A DNA stretch of 64,000 bases from Phallusia mammillata. Taxonomy: Eukaryota; Chordata; Ascidiacea; Phlebobranchia; Ascidiidae. Location of the stretch: assembly GCA_003260075.1 (NCBI GenBank), contig QLIY01000135.1, forward strand, positions 1 to 64,000, read 5' to 3'. The notes under the pieces are model-generated. The model saw only the letters and a list, made by a program, of their open reading frames with translations. It was not told the DNA's origin and did not search any database. Shown piece by piece: positions 33,108 to 46,200 of the stretch. Within the stretch, counting starts at the first letter, position 1. The number at the start of each line of letters is the position of its first letter. The position numbers were made by a program, and so were the translations under genes.

Positions 33108-35947
33108 TTAATCGCGTTTTCCTTGAGGTGGCTGGGCTGTTTTAGCTTTTCGAAAAACGTAAGTTTGAAAAAAGAAGTTAAGAAATAGAATAAGAAGAGT
33201 AATCGAGTATAAAAGGCACATTTTTGTAATCCAGGGACTAAAATTACAATCAGTTGCAATCATTGTCGAGCACCATGCAAAGAGAACGCCGAACTGGATC
33301 TAAAAGAAAAGAAAAAATATGTTCAAAAGTCAGCATTAAATCTAAGCTTCATTTACTAGGAGCATATGACCAATCGGTGAAAACAAATTTATACAACAAT
33401 ATAGGCTCTCTAAAAATATTAACGGAAACCTATTTTCGTTTAAAAATCTTTACAATCAACAATTTAAAATGGCAACACAACTTTAAACAACTTAAACCAG
33501 GGGTGGGCAACCTGCGGCCCTTCATTAAAGGTTGTGCGGCCCGCAGAGACGCTTGGATTTCAAAAGTACTCGCAAACGAATCCAATTAATACATATTTTT
33601 GAGCTGATTAATGCGCCTGGTGCTAGTTTACTGCGATCTGGCAAAATGTGGCTAGAATCAAATACGAATTATACTTGTAGTTAAGCATATTTGGTAAGAA
33701 ACAAAGCAAAATCACTTTGTGTTATACACATGTGCGGCCCGCGATCCAATTTTGACATTCATAATTGGCCCTACAGTAACAAAGGGTGCCCACCCCTGAC
33801 TTAAACAATTTGGGCTTTCCGTTTTGGCGCCAAATTTAAATGACTTACAAGTTGCAGTACAGTTATGTACTTTTTCCACCAAAGGTATTTTTGCATGTGA
33901 GGTCCAATTGCTGATAAGCCGTAGTATGTATACATGACTGTGTGGACGAATGAATTGGTTCCTCCAAATACATAAGCTACAAAACAAGGTACTTATTTCA
34001 ACCATTTTTAGTAGGTTAGTTTCACATTTACAAGTTATATCTAACTGGTGAGCCAGGGTGTACTTTTACAAACTTGACATTATAACTTACGTTATGTAAC
34101 AAAAGTTTTGAAATTAAAACACTTGGAAACACTAGCAGTGGTCAAATGTTACCTGTACCGCCAGGGCTGTATTTTACGAACAGCCACCACAAACAAATCA
34201 TGCTGCTATGATGGTAGACGTGCAGGAAAGTGATTTGGCTGTATTTCTTGCGTACCGAGAACATAACGGTCTCCAAAAGTTCCACATATTTTGATGCATA
34301 ATACAACCAACACACATTGGCCATCTGTAATACAATAAAAATATTTTTTACCCATTTAAAGGGTAAAGCTACTAACGCAAGAGCTCACAACTGCAAAGTT
34401 TGCTAAATACCAATATATAAGGCGGAAAGAGCACAGCTATTTAAATTGAGAGTGAGACTGGGTTAGGGTTGGGGGGGGGGTAAAATTTGCTAAATACCAA
34501 TAAGACGGAAAGAGCACAGCTATTTAAATTGAGAGTGAGACTGGGTTAGGGTTAGGAGTTGAGCTTTTAGATTGTTATTATTGCTATTATTATGGGTTCG
34601 AACCCAGGACACTCCCGGAGACAAATCCTGATCAGTTTGTTTGTGTCGGTATATATACCCATATATGGGTCAGGCGCGCAAGGCCATTCGGCCAAATTCC
34701 TGCCCCCGTTTTGCACAAATTGCTTTGAAAATATTCGCTGATGCTCTTGCGCTACCTAACGGTATTGAACAAACGTGTTGGTGTGAGTTCTTGTGTTAAT
34801 AGATTTTCCGATTTGTTGCGTTAAAATGCGTTTTAGTAAAGTACGCAAGTTTAGCAATCTTGTTTAATGCTGGACAAAAACTTAAACTGCACAAACGTAT
34901 GACATTATCTACTCACCCGCCTGGGAAGGCCATTTTCACTTTGATTAACTTCTTCACAGATCACGTTGTATTTGGAAAGGTAGGCTGTGACGAAAAACTG
35001 AAAAATATTGGCTTATTTGAAACAAAAACACTCCTGGATTATTTGGTTTTGTTGAAAATGTCCCCTAATACATGTGCATACACTACCAAACAGTTTCTCT
35101 CATGAATGGATGTAGTATATATGCAGTGGTGGGATTCAGCCGATTCATACCGATTCTATATAACCGCCTCACGAAATTTTATGAGATCAGCGAACCGGTT
35201 AGCATTACTGGTTACTGTACCGGTTCTATAGAACCGTCTGAAATTTTATGAGATCAGCGAACCGGTTAGCATTACTGGTTACTGTCTCAAAATTGACTTT
35301 TTGTAGCAGAACCGGCTGAAAAATATGACTTTTGTGATAGAACCGCTTTGTAACAGAGCCAGCCGAAAAATATGACTTTTATGATAGAACCGACTGACAA
35401 AAATTTTAATCCCACCCCTGCCCATATGTACTGATACATGACATTTTGGTGTCCTTTCCATATTAATGTGAGTCTGCTCCTTAGCATCAATAAAAAAGTA
35501 TGCTTAATTGACCACTGAAACATTTAAAAACTTTGATACATACGGGCCCTTTAGACTCATAGGGTTTCACATAGTTTTCACTGAGCATTTTGACCAGTCA
35601 CAATGCGTGCACATTGCAGTCATACCTCGTACATCATGTAGGCAGACGAAACTACCAGAACGGCGTTGTATGCAATAAGCAACCCGCGAATTCGGTAGTT
35701 AGGCATTTTTGCTGTGAATTTCCGTGCATTCCAGCAGAAATACAAAAACACAACCACTGCAGTGACAGGAGTCCATGGACTGCGCACCAATGGCCATTCC
35801 AATGTTCTTGGATCTGTCAAGACAGTTTATGTATCAGCATCTAATCTGAAGTCTGGTCTACTTTATACTTTACTAATTGAATTCACCTGGACTTGTATTA
35901 ATGATAAAGTTGTATACTTCAAAAACGTTAATATAAGATGTGGCCAT
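33108..35947 (-). CDS. ELOVL family very-long-chain fatty acid elongase B, 6 exons
   Basis: An ER-membrane 3-ketoacyl-CoA synthase-type condensing enzyme that extends long-chain acyl-CoAs by two carbons. Exons are 35947-35887, 35813-35626, 34997-34917, 34324-34153, 33976-33849 and 33299-33108. Phases match throughout: 822 nt, 273 aa. Exon 1 ([14 protein letters not shown]...) is short and accepted because its GTGAAT donor and phase exactly fit exon 2 and its 61-nt length equals exon 1 of gene A. The active-site histidine box HVYHH is in exon 4, after [31 protein letters not shown] is in exon 5 and a hydrophobic [15 protein letters not shown] segment is in exon 6. The usual K-E-DT motif reads LLETVMF, with Glu for Asp. 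The C terminus (QGKRD) is basic but not a textbook KKXX signal. Subfamily is undecided between the ELOVL1/7 and ELOVL4 types. Confidence 0.93.
33498..33798. mobile_element. hAT-like element, CAGGGGTGGGCAACC family, copy 1
   Basis: The ends are CAGGGGTGGGCAACC and GGTGCCCACCCCTG. The 8-bp duplication ACTTAAAC (33490-33497 and 33799-33806) is perfect. It is nearly identical to 59320-59574 but keeps a stretch of about 48 bases that the other lacks. It lies in intron 5 of ELOVL B. Confidence 0.93.
34363..34809. mobile_element. Interspersed repeat with CCCAGGACACTCCCGG core, copy 2
   Basis: The ends GGTAAAGCTACTAACGCAAG and the complement of CTTGTGTTAATAGATTTTCC are inverted with mismatches. The interior shares CCCAGGACACTCCCGG and GGGTCAGGCGCGCA with the copy near 24 kb. 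A G10 seam (34471-34480) with a duplicated piece of about 70 bases interrupts it. Confidence 0.65.
34399..34557. repeat. Direct duplication around G10 in ELOVL B intron 3
   Basis: TTTGCTAAATACCAAT through GACTGGGTTAGGGTT occurs on both sides of ten G at 34471-34480, with a small indel. Same signature as other seams. Confidence 0.85.
35124..35421. mobile_element. CAGTGGTGGGATT-family MITE with internal duplication
   Basis: The ends CAGTGGTGGGATTCA and TTAATCCCACCCCTG are inverted. The flanks TATATATG and CCCATATG match at 5 of 8 positions. The block GAGATCAGCGAACCGGTTAG is present twice, making this copy longer than its sisters. It is in intron 2 of ELOVL B. Confidence 0.8.
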
Positions 35948-37220
35948 ATTTAAGCTGAACAACTTTAAGCTGAAAAAAGGTTATAAAAATGTAAACATCG
36001 TACTCTTAATAGCAGAATCTAAAAAATTAAAACTGTATGCCTTAAAAGTAACAGTACAGCAAGAAGTGTCATAACAAAACAAAGAAATTAGACAAATTGA
36101 TCCTTATATGTAATTGACCATTTCCTTCCATTGCTGAAAGCTGAAAAGAAGTGGGCAACACTAGATGATGACTGCCTTTGTTTGACGGCGCTACACTGAT
36201 CATGCAAGGAAAAAAAAAGAATGTCAGGCATTTCGTGTTATGCTCTTGTTTTTAAACGTGACCAATCTTCGTTACGCATTAGGGTGTGCGTAAAACAAGG
36301 CGCCAAAGAAACATTTATCAAATTTTGTATGTATATAAAGTATTATTAATGTGACATGCACTAAATAAGTTTTACTCTTTTGTTTTCCTTGTAAAACAAG
36401 TCCAGTTACTTGATGTAATATGTAGGTACTAGAGGTAATTATAATTATATAGTATACTAGAAAAAGTTCTTATGCATTAAAAACACAAGTTGTCATAAAA
36501 TGCAAACCGTTAGACGTCGCTATGGAGCAAAATACTTTGTTGCATGCGGCAGTGCTGTTCAGTCAGCCATGAAACGCGTGACAACCGCATGTAATTGCGA
36601 TAGCTTGTGGCATTTTCCAAGCCGCGTGTTCAACACCGATTCTTCGGTTGGACATTAGTGTTATACTGGTAGTGCTGTATGCAGTTGGCCGTTACTTGGG
36701 CCCCATTTTCTGTGGCAAAGCCTAGATTAAGAATACTGTGCAATTGCTTTTGTAGTGAAATCTTATCAATGAGTTAATGCAGAAATGTAGCAAAAGCAAC
36801 ATTGCATAGATTAAATTTAAAGTGATTGGGGTTGCAGCATAGAGAATTTTAACTTGGCAACAAACTCAAGGCTTGTGTATTGCACGATATACATACTTAA
36901 GTTAACTAGCAACACTTGGAAGTTAGAATTCAGTGTGGATGGGCATTTGTGAAGTCAAGCAGTCACAAGACTTGTCTGATTTTGGGCGTACGGGGGGTCG
37001 GTTGTGCAAGAACAGGCGGCTTGTCTCTGCAGTTAGGTGACGCAGGTCGTCCTTCCTGCCTTTGTATCCCTTTTTCATCGTTCATCGGAGTTGTATCCAC
37101 TCTCCAGGCATACCTTCCTTCTGAAGCAGCTGTGCTTGTGTTAAGTCTAGGTAAAATTAGTTGCTGGCATAAGTCGTTGGAGAAGGCGATAGGCTGTAGC
37201 TTGTATTTGAATTGTCTGAC
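35948..37220. promoter_or_regulatory. Shared upstream region of head-to-head ELOVL genes
   Basis: About 1.27 kb lies between the two divergent start codons (35947 minus, 37221 plus), so promoters of both elongases must be here or overlap it. No TATA box or named motif stands out. The part at about 36950-37150 is visibly richer in G and C than its surroundings. Confidence 0.5.
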
Positions 37221-40200
37221 ATGGAGTTTTCTTGGAGAAGTGCGGTGGCCTTATACAAGACTGCCATTGACGAAAGAGCGGGTATGTATACTTATAGTTG
37301 CTGGTTAAAAAGGTTTCTAGACTGGGTAGCTTATAACAAGCTTTGTTTTGTGAGAAATATGACGGCTCAAATAAGAAGCGACATGCTTTATTAATCAAAT
37401 GTTTCGGCAAATGCTAATTTCCATCATCAGTGATATGAGGGGTCACAGCAGTTGCACCCGTTTACAAACACTTGAGTCACATAAAAGATTGATAAAAAGG
37501 TGCGAAACAGGCGTCTTCGTTTTGATTACTGTGTATGGGAGCACGTTTTCAAACTGACTAAATATCTTTTGCTGAAAATACCATTGTCCGTCCATTATTA
37601 AATGGATTCTAGTTTGTTTTAAAAAGTGTTTTATTTCAGTTGACATTATAACACAGAAAGCTAAAACGCATGATTATACATTGTGGTCACTACTTAGCGA
37701 CAATAGGCGTAAATTGCACGCTCCAGCGCCCGTGGATAATATTGTCTAACTTCTATTTAATTGGCGGTTTCATTGATGTAGAACATATTTAATCCACCAG
37801 AGTTGAAAACAGCCATTCAGCCTCTAAAGTAGTACTATAGTTTTGCTGAATATTGCCTTTAAGGCTGGTGTATGGAATGGTTATTGCGGTGTTTCAAAAT
37901 ACGTGATGTACAATGCTAAAAATCATGTGAGCACATCGAGAAATGACTCTTTTTGAGTAAGTGTTGTGACGGCTCAAAATGCACAATCCATTGCAGCAAT
38001 ACTTCTTGCGTTGGATGACCCACGCGAACGGAAAAATGTTAGCTAGGGTTGCTATGTCGATGCGTTGAATTGTAAGAAATGTGTGATAACGTTTTGGGAT
38101 AGCTGTGCACAGTGTAACAATTTTATAAGGTCGCACACATGTGTTATAAAATGTATGCTTTCAAGCATCGATAAAAATGCCTTGTCTGCTATTTGGCTTC
38201 TGAAACTGACCTTAATGAAATAGGATTTTATGTAAGAAGCCAACGGACACACAGGCCGCTGTTAGTGAAATAAGAAGCTGCGGACGGAAATAGCGGAAAC
38301 GTTGCATGTCTCTGTTTTGAGAGATATTCGTATTTGTGGGATAATTTAATTCGTTAACTATACTGCAGCGAAAGCAAATGAAAACATTTCATGTAACACG
38401 CCAGTCGGAAAAGGAAATTTAATTTAATTTCCTGCTATTTGTCCACGTTGGCGATAATTAAATGGAAATAAATTGTTAAACGCGGTTTTTAATACTTTTA
38501 CAGATCCGAGGACGGCGCAATGGCCATTGGTTCACAGTCCATGGAACCCAATCACGGCTGCAGCTTTGTATTTGTATTTCTGTATCAACGTTCGAAGGTT
38601 AACGGCCAAAATGCCGACCTACCAAATTCGACCTCTACTTATTGCGTACAATGCGCTGATGGTCGCTTTATCTCTTTACATGACATATGAGGTTCGTTTA
38701 ATGTATGTTAACGAGTTAAGCAAATAATACAACACCTGTAAAGTAAATAGTCACAGAGTATGATGTCACTACTAACTTATGCGCTACTTACTTATGTCAT
38801 GGGAAATGCATTAGTAAAACTTCAATTTAGGCTCATTTGGGCGGACTTAGACGTTTTACACAGTGGTGGGACTCTATAGAACCGTATCACGAAATTTTGT
38901 GAGATCTGCGAACCGGTGAGCATGACTGGTTACTGTCAATGGACTTTTTGTAACAGAACCGGATTTGCATACTTGTCACAAAAAAGGGGTGCATTTTAGG
39001 CAATTGCCTTTACAAAGTTTATATTTCACATTTAATGTGTTCAAAAAGTGGCACCCTTTCACCTATATTGTAGCGAGTAATGAGAAAAGTTTACGACCCG
39101 CCCTGTACCACGTTAAACTATTGTTGAGCCCACGCGAGTTCTGTCATGCATGACTTGCTTTGCTTACCCGTCCATGCCTTTGTGTGTCGTGAACCCACCC
39201 TTATACCAATTTTTTGCTTAGTTTTTCGTCACGGCTTATCTCTCAGACTACAATCTCCTGTGTCAAGCAGTCGACTACAGCCCCACTCCGTTACCCACCA
39301 GGGTAAGTTAATTTACAAGATTTTTATTCATCTTTTTATCTATCTTGCAGTGTATTTTGCTTTGGAAAGTCATTTTTCACTAAGTTTCCAACGTTTTAGG
39401 CCCAACACCAACCTAATCAATTCAAAACTGCTAATTTTCTTGGTGATATATAAATCTTATCGCCCAAATATATTGTAGGTAGAGAAGCTCGAAATAAGAT
39501 TTAAAATCAAACTAATCAAGATATGAAAGTCTCTAGAAAAAAAGACATGTACACTGCGTGAATGTTGCGTACGCGACGTTTGATTGTTTGCTCTTTAGTC
39601 GTCTTGGCGGTTTGTAGCGATACCTTGGCTATGCAAACAAAAGGCATCACCATATGAACGAAATTGCCCGTAAGGTTTACCTACTGCGTGATGCTCACAC
39701 ATTATAAAAAGTGGGATATATTTCAAACACAAAACGTTCCTTTACTGCCCTAATTGACTAGTTGTAACTTAAAAATGTAACATTTGCAACACATTGTATA
39801 TAACATGCACAAACTTTTTAAATTTGATGCTTTTCAAACTATTTTTCTGTGATATTAAATTGGTTGGCATTAGATGTGCTGATTTTGTGGAAAAAAAATT
39901 CATGGTTGATTGCACCCGCTTGCATGAAATTCCAAATTCTTGGGGATTGCATACATTAAAACGATCCAACGTACAGCAAAGGCTAACCACTTTCAAAAGA
40001 TCACACGACCAGTAAACCGATTGGGTAGTTATTCCGCACAAACAGACAATCAATCAATTAATTATTTATGGATTAACTTCCCCAAGCGAACATACCAGTA
40101 ACAAGGTCTAGGACTCTGTTACTTTATCAGTTCCAATTTTGAACGCTTTTCCCACCACAATGCAAGAATCAAAACCTCAGAAAGCAAATAAACAACCAAG

Positions 40201-43200
40201 CATTTGGTACTAATAAATAGAGATATATAGTAAAACTTGATACTAGAATACGATTTAAATAGTTGTTTTGTAATGTGATTTCGTTTCTCTTCCAATGCCA
40301 AAGAAAGTGGTTCTTTACAACGTGACAGAAACGCAGCCCTCAATCACGTATCCGATAAAGGACATTTTGCGAGTCCTTTCCCTTTCAGACAAACATTTAT
40401 GATGTGTTACAAAGTCCACTCTTTTGAATCTGCTTTTGAATAAGTATACTGTTCGGTAATTTACCTATTGGATAACTTTAGCCACTCTGTTAAAATAGAT
40501 TTGCGATAAAATGTACACAGGGCGTTTGGGCAACGATTAAACACAATGGAATATTCTAGATTATCCAGAACAACGATACTATTGAAAATTTTGTGACCGA
40601 CATTTTTATGCCGCTGTAAAAATGGTCCAGTTGTTTGCTGAGACAACAATGCTTGTGTGTGTGGGTATTTTACGTGACAAGGCGAGGGATAGTATTCCAT
40701 ACGTTTTTCGCGTTTCCTCTGCGACTGGCAAAAGAATAATATGTTGAAACTGTTACTCCAAATCCGCCAGTTCCTATTGAAACCAGTTTTCGACATATGG
40801 CATAAACACACAATGTATCCACAGAAGGCAATTTTAGGCGTATGGTTGTCACGTTATGGTAAATAAAAGCAAGCGATGCAATTTCTAAGACTAACTTGAA
40901 CTGCTAAACTATTCTTGAAATACTTGGCCTTATTTCCAAATTAGATTTATCGCATATATTGGCTTGTGTACTTTCCTATTAAAGCTATGTAATGCATGTA
41001 TTTGTATCTAAAAGAAGATATACGATGGAAAAATGACGAAAATGCACTGAACTAACTTATTTTGTCCAGGGCACTGTTACAACAGCTGTGCACGTTAAAA
41101 CACGCAGATACTTCATTAATTCTGTTTAACTCTCAAGGCGTTCAGATTTTTTTAGTTTCTTGCTTAGGTTAAGGACTAGGCAGTAGGCACTGATGGTCTT
41201 GAACAATGCTAAGATTTGTCCAGCTGTTGAAATGGTTATTGACATAAGTCAGGTTGAATCTGATTGACCTTAACAGTTAAGAATAGCACACTGGTCAAGT
41301 TTGTTTATGGGTAAACCTACCGCCCACTTAAAGCGTCCGTCTTTTATCCTAATCCATGAAAGCTTACAATAAGCGGCGGTTTTAGAAATAAAAAGTCATT
41401 TGTTTGCTTTCAAACCGCTATTTGGAATTCGCACCGTCACAATGACCGAATGTGAAGTCACAATAGGGAATTGTCGTATGTAAACACCTGAAGACTTTCT
41501 CCCTAATAGAAATGAAAACATTAAAGAGTTTTGTTCCACATATACGACACCTCGTACAAGATTTTAAACAACGATTTATGTTGATACTTTCCATCAAGTT
41601 TGTAGAGAGCTCTTCTGGCAAAAATAATTTTTATTCCAACGTTTCGATGTCCTACACAGGGCGTCTTCATCAGGGTAAATAACACTTTTATTTCCATATT
41701 TCCAAAACACAACCGTTGTAAGTACAAATTTTTCCAAGTACGTTGCTTTACACATTTCAGAAGGAGAGTGCTCAGTTGCTATTGTTATCTACCCAATTTG
41801 TAATGTTTCAAAAAAGCTGACAGTAATTTGATTCCACTTGCTTGAGACATGAATATTTTATCATCCCATGAGAGCAGGGCAAATATAGGGCACGCCCAAA
41901 TCGGTATTTTATAGATACCACACCTTTGTGTGTAAATCTACGGTTCGATTCCGTTAGTTTGCTCTTCCGTCCCTTGGTTTGTGAAACTTTCTACAGTTCA
42001 AAAGGTCGAAATTTTGTCCTTTCGTCTTGTCGCGTCTTTGCTCTGTGTTGAAACTATACTACATGCAGCTATATTATAGTGTTTTATGGTATAACACCAT
42101 TCAATGTACAACTAGACGTTATTCTTACTATTTTTTTGGTGTTATAGAATCAGTTTAGTCTATAAATGATTTAATGAATACTAATAAGACACCATAGCGA
42201 CAAAGGACTTTTGCTACGGACGCAATTTTAAACTAGAAAGGATGCATGTATATATATATTTCCAATTTATACATTTTATACCCTATCTAGCCATTTACTT
42301 ATTACATCATTTGACCTACTAAAATGATTTTTTAACCCTTAAGGGAAGAGGACCCTTAATAAATCGAAGTGTTTGAGCCTTTAAACCTTTATTTAAAGTT
42401 ACACATTTAGGCATCGTTAACGAAAGGCTAAAAGGCGTTTGTGGTCTCCTTGGAATGTCCATATTCCCTTTGGGATCCACTTTAATAGGCCTGTTTATAT
42501 TTAACAAGGGCTTTCTGTTTCAGATGGCCAGTGTGTGTTGGTTGTATTATGCCTCGAAGTATCTCGAATTGGTGGAAACTGTTATGTTCTCATTGCGCAA
42601 GAAATACAGTCAAATCACTTTCCTTCACGTCTACCATCACACCAGCATGCTGTTCGTATGGTGGCTTGCCGCTAAATACCTTCCAGGAGGTCAATGTAAG
42701 TTTAACTAACTTATTGGTTCAAATTCAATGCCACAGTTCTCAGAGGGTCTGGAATTGGGAACTGAACCCGAAAGTACAAGCCTAAAACTCGGCCCGAACC
42801 AAAATTTAGTTTGAAATAAAGCCCAAATTGTTGCCAAAAAATTTACCGAGTGTGTAACCAAGCCCGATTTATTCAAATTTAAGCTCGAGCGCGACCCAAA
42901 AAGCCCATACGACTCGGTTTAAGGCATTAACACAGTACCTTTTTTTTGGTCTGTGACCACCTTTGAAAGGTTAAATTTGTCCACGACCTTTCGTGTTTGT
43001 AAATTTACCCCTAAGACAATATCAACTTACCACAATTTAAATCACAATTTATGTCCTGACGGCCGTGCATTTACCAAAAAGTTGTTGATACACGCTACAC
43101 TTTGTAAATTCAAAATCTAATTTTAACCAAGAAAGGCCAACCCCCCTACAGGTACATATTTAACAAATAATTCGATTTAAAGCCAAGAGGACATTAAAGG

Positions 43201-46200
43201 ATTGTTAGAAAGCCGCTCTTGCGTTTTGCCCTGAAAAATCCACTTCGAATTATCGTAACATGAGAAAATTGCTTGTGCGCAAGTTTTGAAATACCTAAGT
43301 TATCTGTCACAGCTTAAAATTCTTCACGCCGCCCCCTATTAGACGGGGCAGAGTAAGTCAAGCGCATCGAACCGCAAGGTTTTACCGTAAATATTTGATA
43401 GTCCTAAACTTTTTGATGACAACCCTACTTGAAAAAGGTAAGGCAAAGGTTAACTAAGCAAAAAAGAAAAAAACGTTTTGTACCAAAATAATGACGTTAA
43501 ATTGTTAGCCACATTTTTTACGCTTTTGAAATTTTAATCACTTGATTTGGGTCCGGCTTATGTATTTTTTTATTTGAGTGTTTTTAGAAGTAATAAATGA
43601 ACAATACTTAAATGGGCTCTCTCCATTTAGTATTTAAGCATCATCTTCAAAATCTATAACTGTCAACGTCACCAATAAAGGAAAGGCAGTCTTATTGGAG
43701 AAACATTTAGTTTGGCCTCTATACAATGGCCTATACGAAACAGTAAGACCCCAATTGCTTTGATAATTTCCTCATAAAGCCCCTATTATCTTGCTCATAT
43801 TTCATCAAAAACTGTTATTCGAGTCACTACATCAAAAGTTGAAATCGGGCTCAAATTCTACAGTAGCAAGCTAACAGCTGTTCACTCCGTATAGTGGCCA
43901 CCTACGACCCTTAACCAGTGGTGGGATTTAGCCGGTTCGCACCGGTTCTATAGAACCGTCTCACAACATTTTATGAGATCAGCGAACCGGTTAGCATTAC
44001 TGGTTACTGTCAATTGACTTAATGTCAGTGAACGGCGGAAAAATATGACTTTTCTGATAGAACCGGCTGACAAAAAAATTGAATCCCATCACTGCCCTTA
44101 ACCGTTCACCCCATAGTCTTTGCAGCAGCAATGCATTCGCAGCTCCAGCCATTCTATAGGTTTCCCGAACGCCATCGTTGCCGATCAATAGGTTTGACCG
44201 ACTTTTTGAAACGACCGTTTTAGGGTTGGGTTCCTTATTGGGTCACGACAGCGATTGAAAAATTTCAGTTGCCAGGAAATATGGCCGTAGCATCGCCACG
44301 TTTTATACACAGGAGGGTTGGTTACCCGAAAAACAGCGTTAATTGTTTTTTTCTAGATGTAATAATGTTGCGCTTTAAAACCATATGCAAGACTATTTAT
44401 AGGTGGATTGTAAATGCATAAAATATCCAAATTATAAGCTTAAAATTACTCTAGAGTGGCTTTCGCTATAACAACCTTGGTTTATTTCCTGGTGATAGGC
44501 AAAACCTATAAACGCACCTCATATTTTTTCTAAAAATATACAATCACTTATTCACTATTTTTTGTGGTCTATTTTTGTCGGTTTTTTTACACGTTGATTC
44601 TCTGCAGCAAACGTAGCTCAAAATTCGTTACATATACCCGCCAATCAGCAGTTCGCAATTAAAAGTTCCTACGTTGATCATCCCATGACTTTTGCGCAAG
44701 CAACCACGCTAGCATGAATCATACCGCGGTGTGACTTTTTGGATGTGTTGAAAATGTTTGCTCAAAGTGGTGAAAGGGCGTCCGAATCGGTGCTTCATAT
44801 CGCATCCCGCCGTCTTGTACCACCTTTCTCTGAAGAAGTTATTCGTTAACCTCAAGTAATAGAAGTTACTAACCTTTGGCCGCGGTTGTTCGACCTTATG
44901 GTGCGCGTTGTCAAAACGCAGCGTAGGCAACACGTCTTTTGTCTGAGAATAAAATTACGTTTAATGAACTTGTTCCATGAATGAACTGTTTGATAAAATT
45001 AGTACAATGAATATCTAGAGGTCATCATCTTTTTTTGTTTGCTTCATTTCAAAGTCCTGTACTTCAGAATGTGTATTTAAGATATTTTGTTGTAAGTTTG
45101 AATGACAACGCAATTATATTTTAATTTTCTCATTCTATTTGAATAAGGATTACCCTGAGCACTTTGCATTCAAATGTTATGCCAAGTGTAAGACTTTATA
45201 TCTGTGATATTAGTTGGTGCAGAGTTGTAAGCAGGTCTAAATTAGGACACGAACCCAGCCTAACTCGAATTTTCTTTCAAACAAAGCCCGAGCTGTTACC
45301 AAAAGTTGGTGAAATTAGGCACAAATATGCGGAGTGTAACGTCAAAGACGGCACGACTTATACATACAAGATGGAAAGGTTGATTTCCTTTAAACTTGCC
45401 ATTCAATAGTGGGCACGGTCCTATTTACTTCCAATCACGTCAACACCTTAAGACGCAGATTGTTTCAAGTCATTGGCTCATATACATTATGTTATGGATA
45501 TAGACGAAGTTGTCCAAACGCACGCATGACGTTAATGCAAATATCAAACGAACACATATTCGAATTTTGAGTTATAACTTATTGCTTTTCATTTCAAGGT
45601 CAACAATTTGTCTAAACCAAAATGTATTGGCATGATTTTTTTTTCTAACATAGTGAAATATAGATCTTTTGACAAGATCTGTCCCGCAAGCAATTGACTT
45701 CTTATTTTGACGGTCACTGATTGTTGACTGATTTTGATTCAGAAGCAATGCTGCTTCCTAAATTATTTTTCTAACATAGACTAGTTACATACAGACAGGG
45801 CCGGATTAACACCATTAGAGGCCCTAAGCACTAAAACAATTTGGTGCCCCACACCATTTTTAATTCGAAATATAAACGTAATTTTTAAACGAAAAACAAA
45901 ATTATTCTTTGAGATTTCGATTTTAACATAATATACAGCAAGGGTAATAGACTATAAGCTTAGCTGATATTAAACTTGCAGATTTGTTTCAGAATGTCAG
46001 AAATACTTCAAAACTCAATTAAAAACGCCTAATTTTGCTGCTGGCACTGTTGCCCAATTGTATAAACATACTAGTATTAGCGTCGTGTTTAATGTACGTT
46101 TGCCACATACGCGAATATGTTTTCAAACAGCATGCTATTAACTATTAAGCATTGCCTTACTGTCTTGACCAGGGGTGCCCAATCTTTTTTGACTCAAGAT

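Noticed and set aside
34182..34324. ELOVL B as a truncated pseudogene
   Set aside because: Initially exons 1 and 6 seemed missing, but both were found (35947-35887 and 33299-33108) with matching phases.
36916..37308. 130-codon plus-strand open frame upstream of ELOVL A
   Set aside because: It overlaps ELOVL A exon 1 in another frame, has no recognisable domain, and ends at random in the intron.
40461..40811. 116-codon minus-strand open frame in ELOVL A intron 3
   Set aside because: I considered a retroelement fragment but found no reverse transcriptase or endonuclease motif.
41935..41965. GGTTCGATTCC-type B box as a tRNA gene
   Set aside because: No A box at tRNA spacing and no acceptor stem; insufficient even for a firm SINE call.
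44709..44933. 74-codon minus-strand open frame in ELOVL A intron 4
   Set aside because: No domain, no splice context, and no match to ELOVL exons; likely chance or old repeat.
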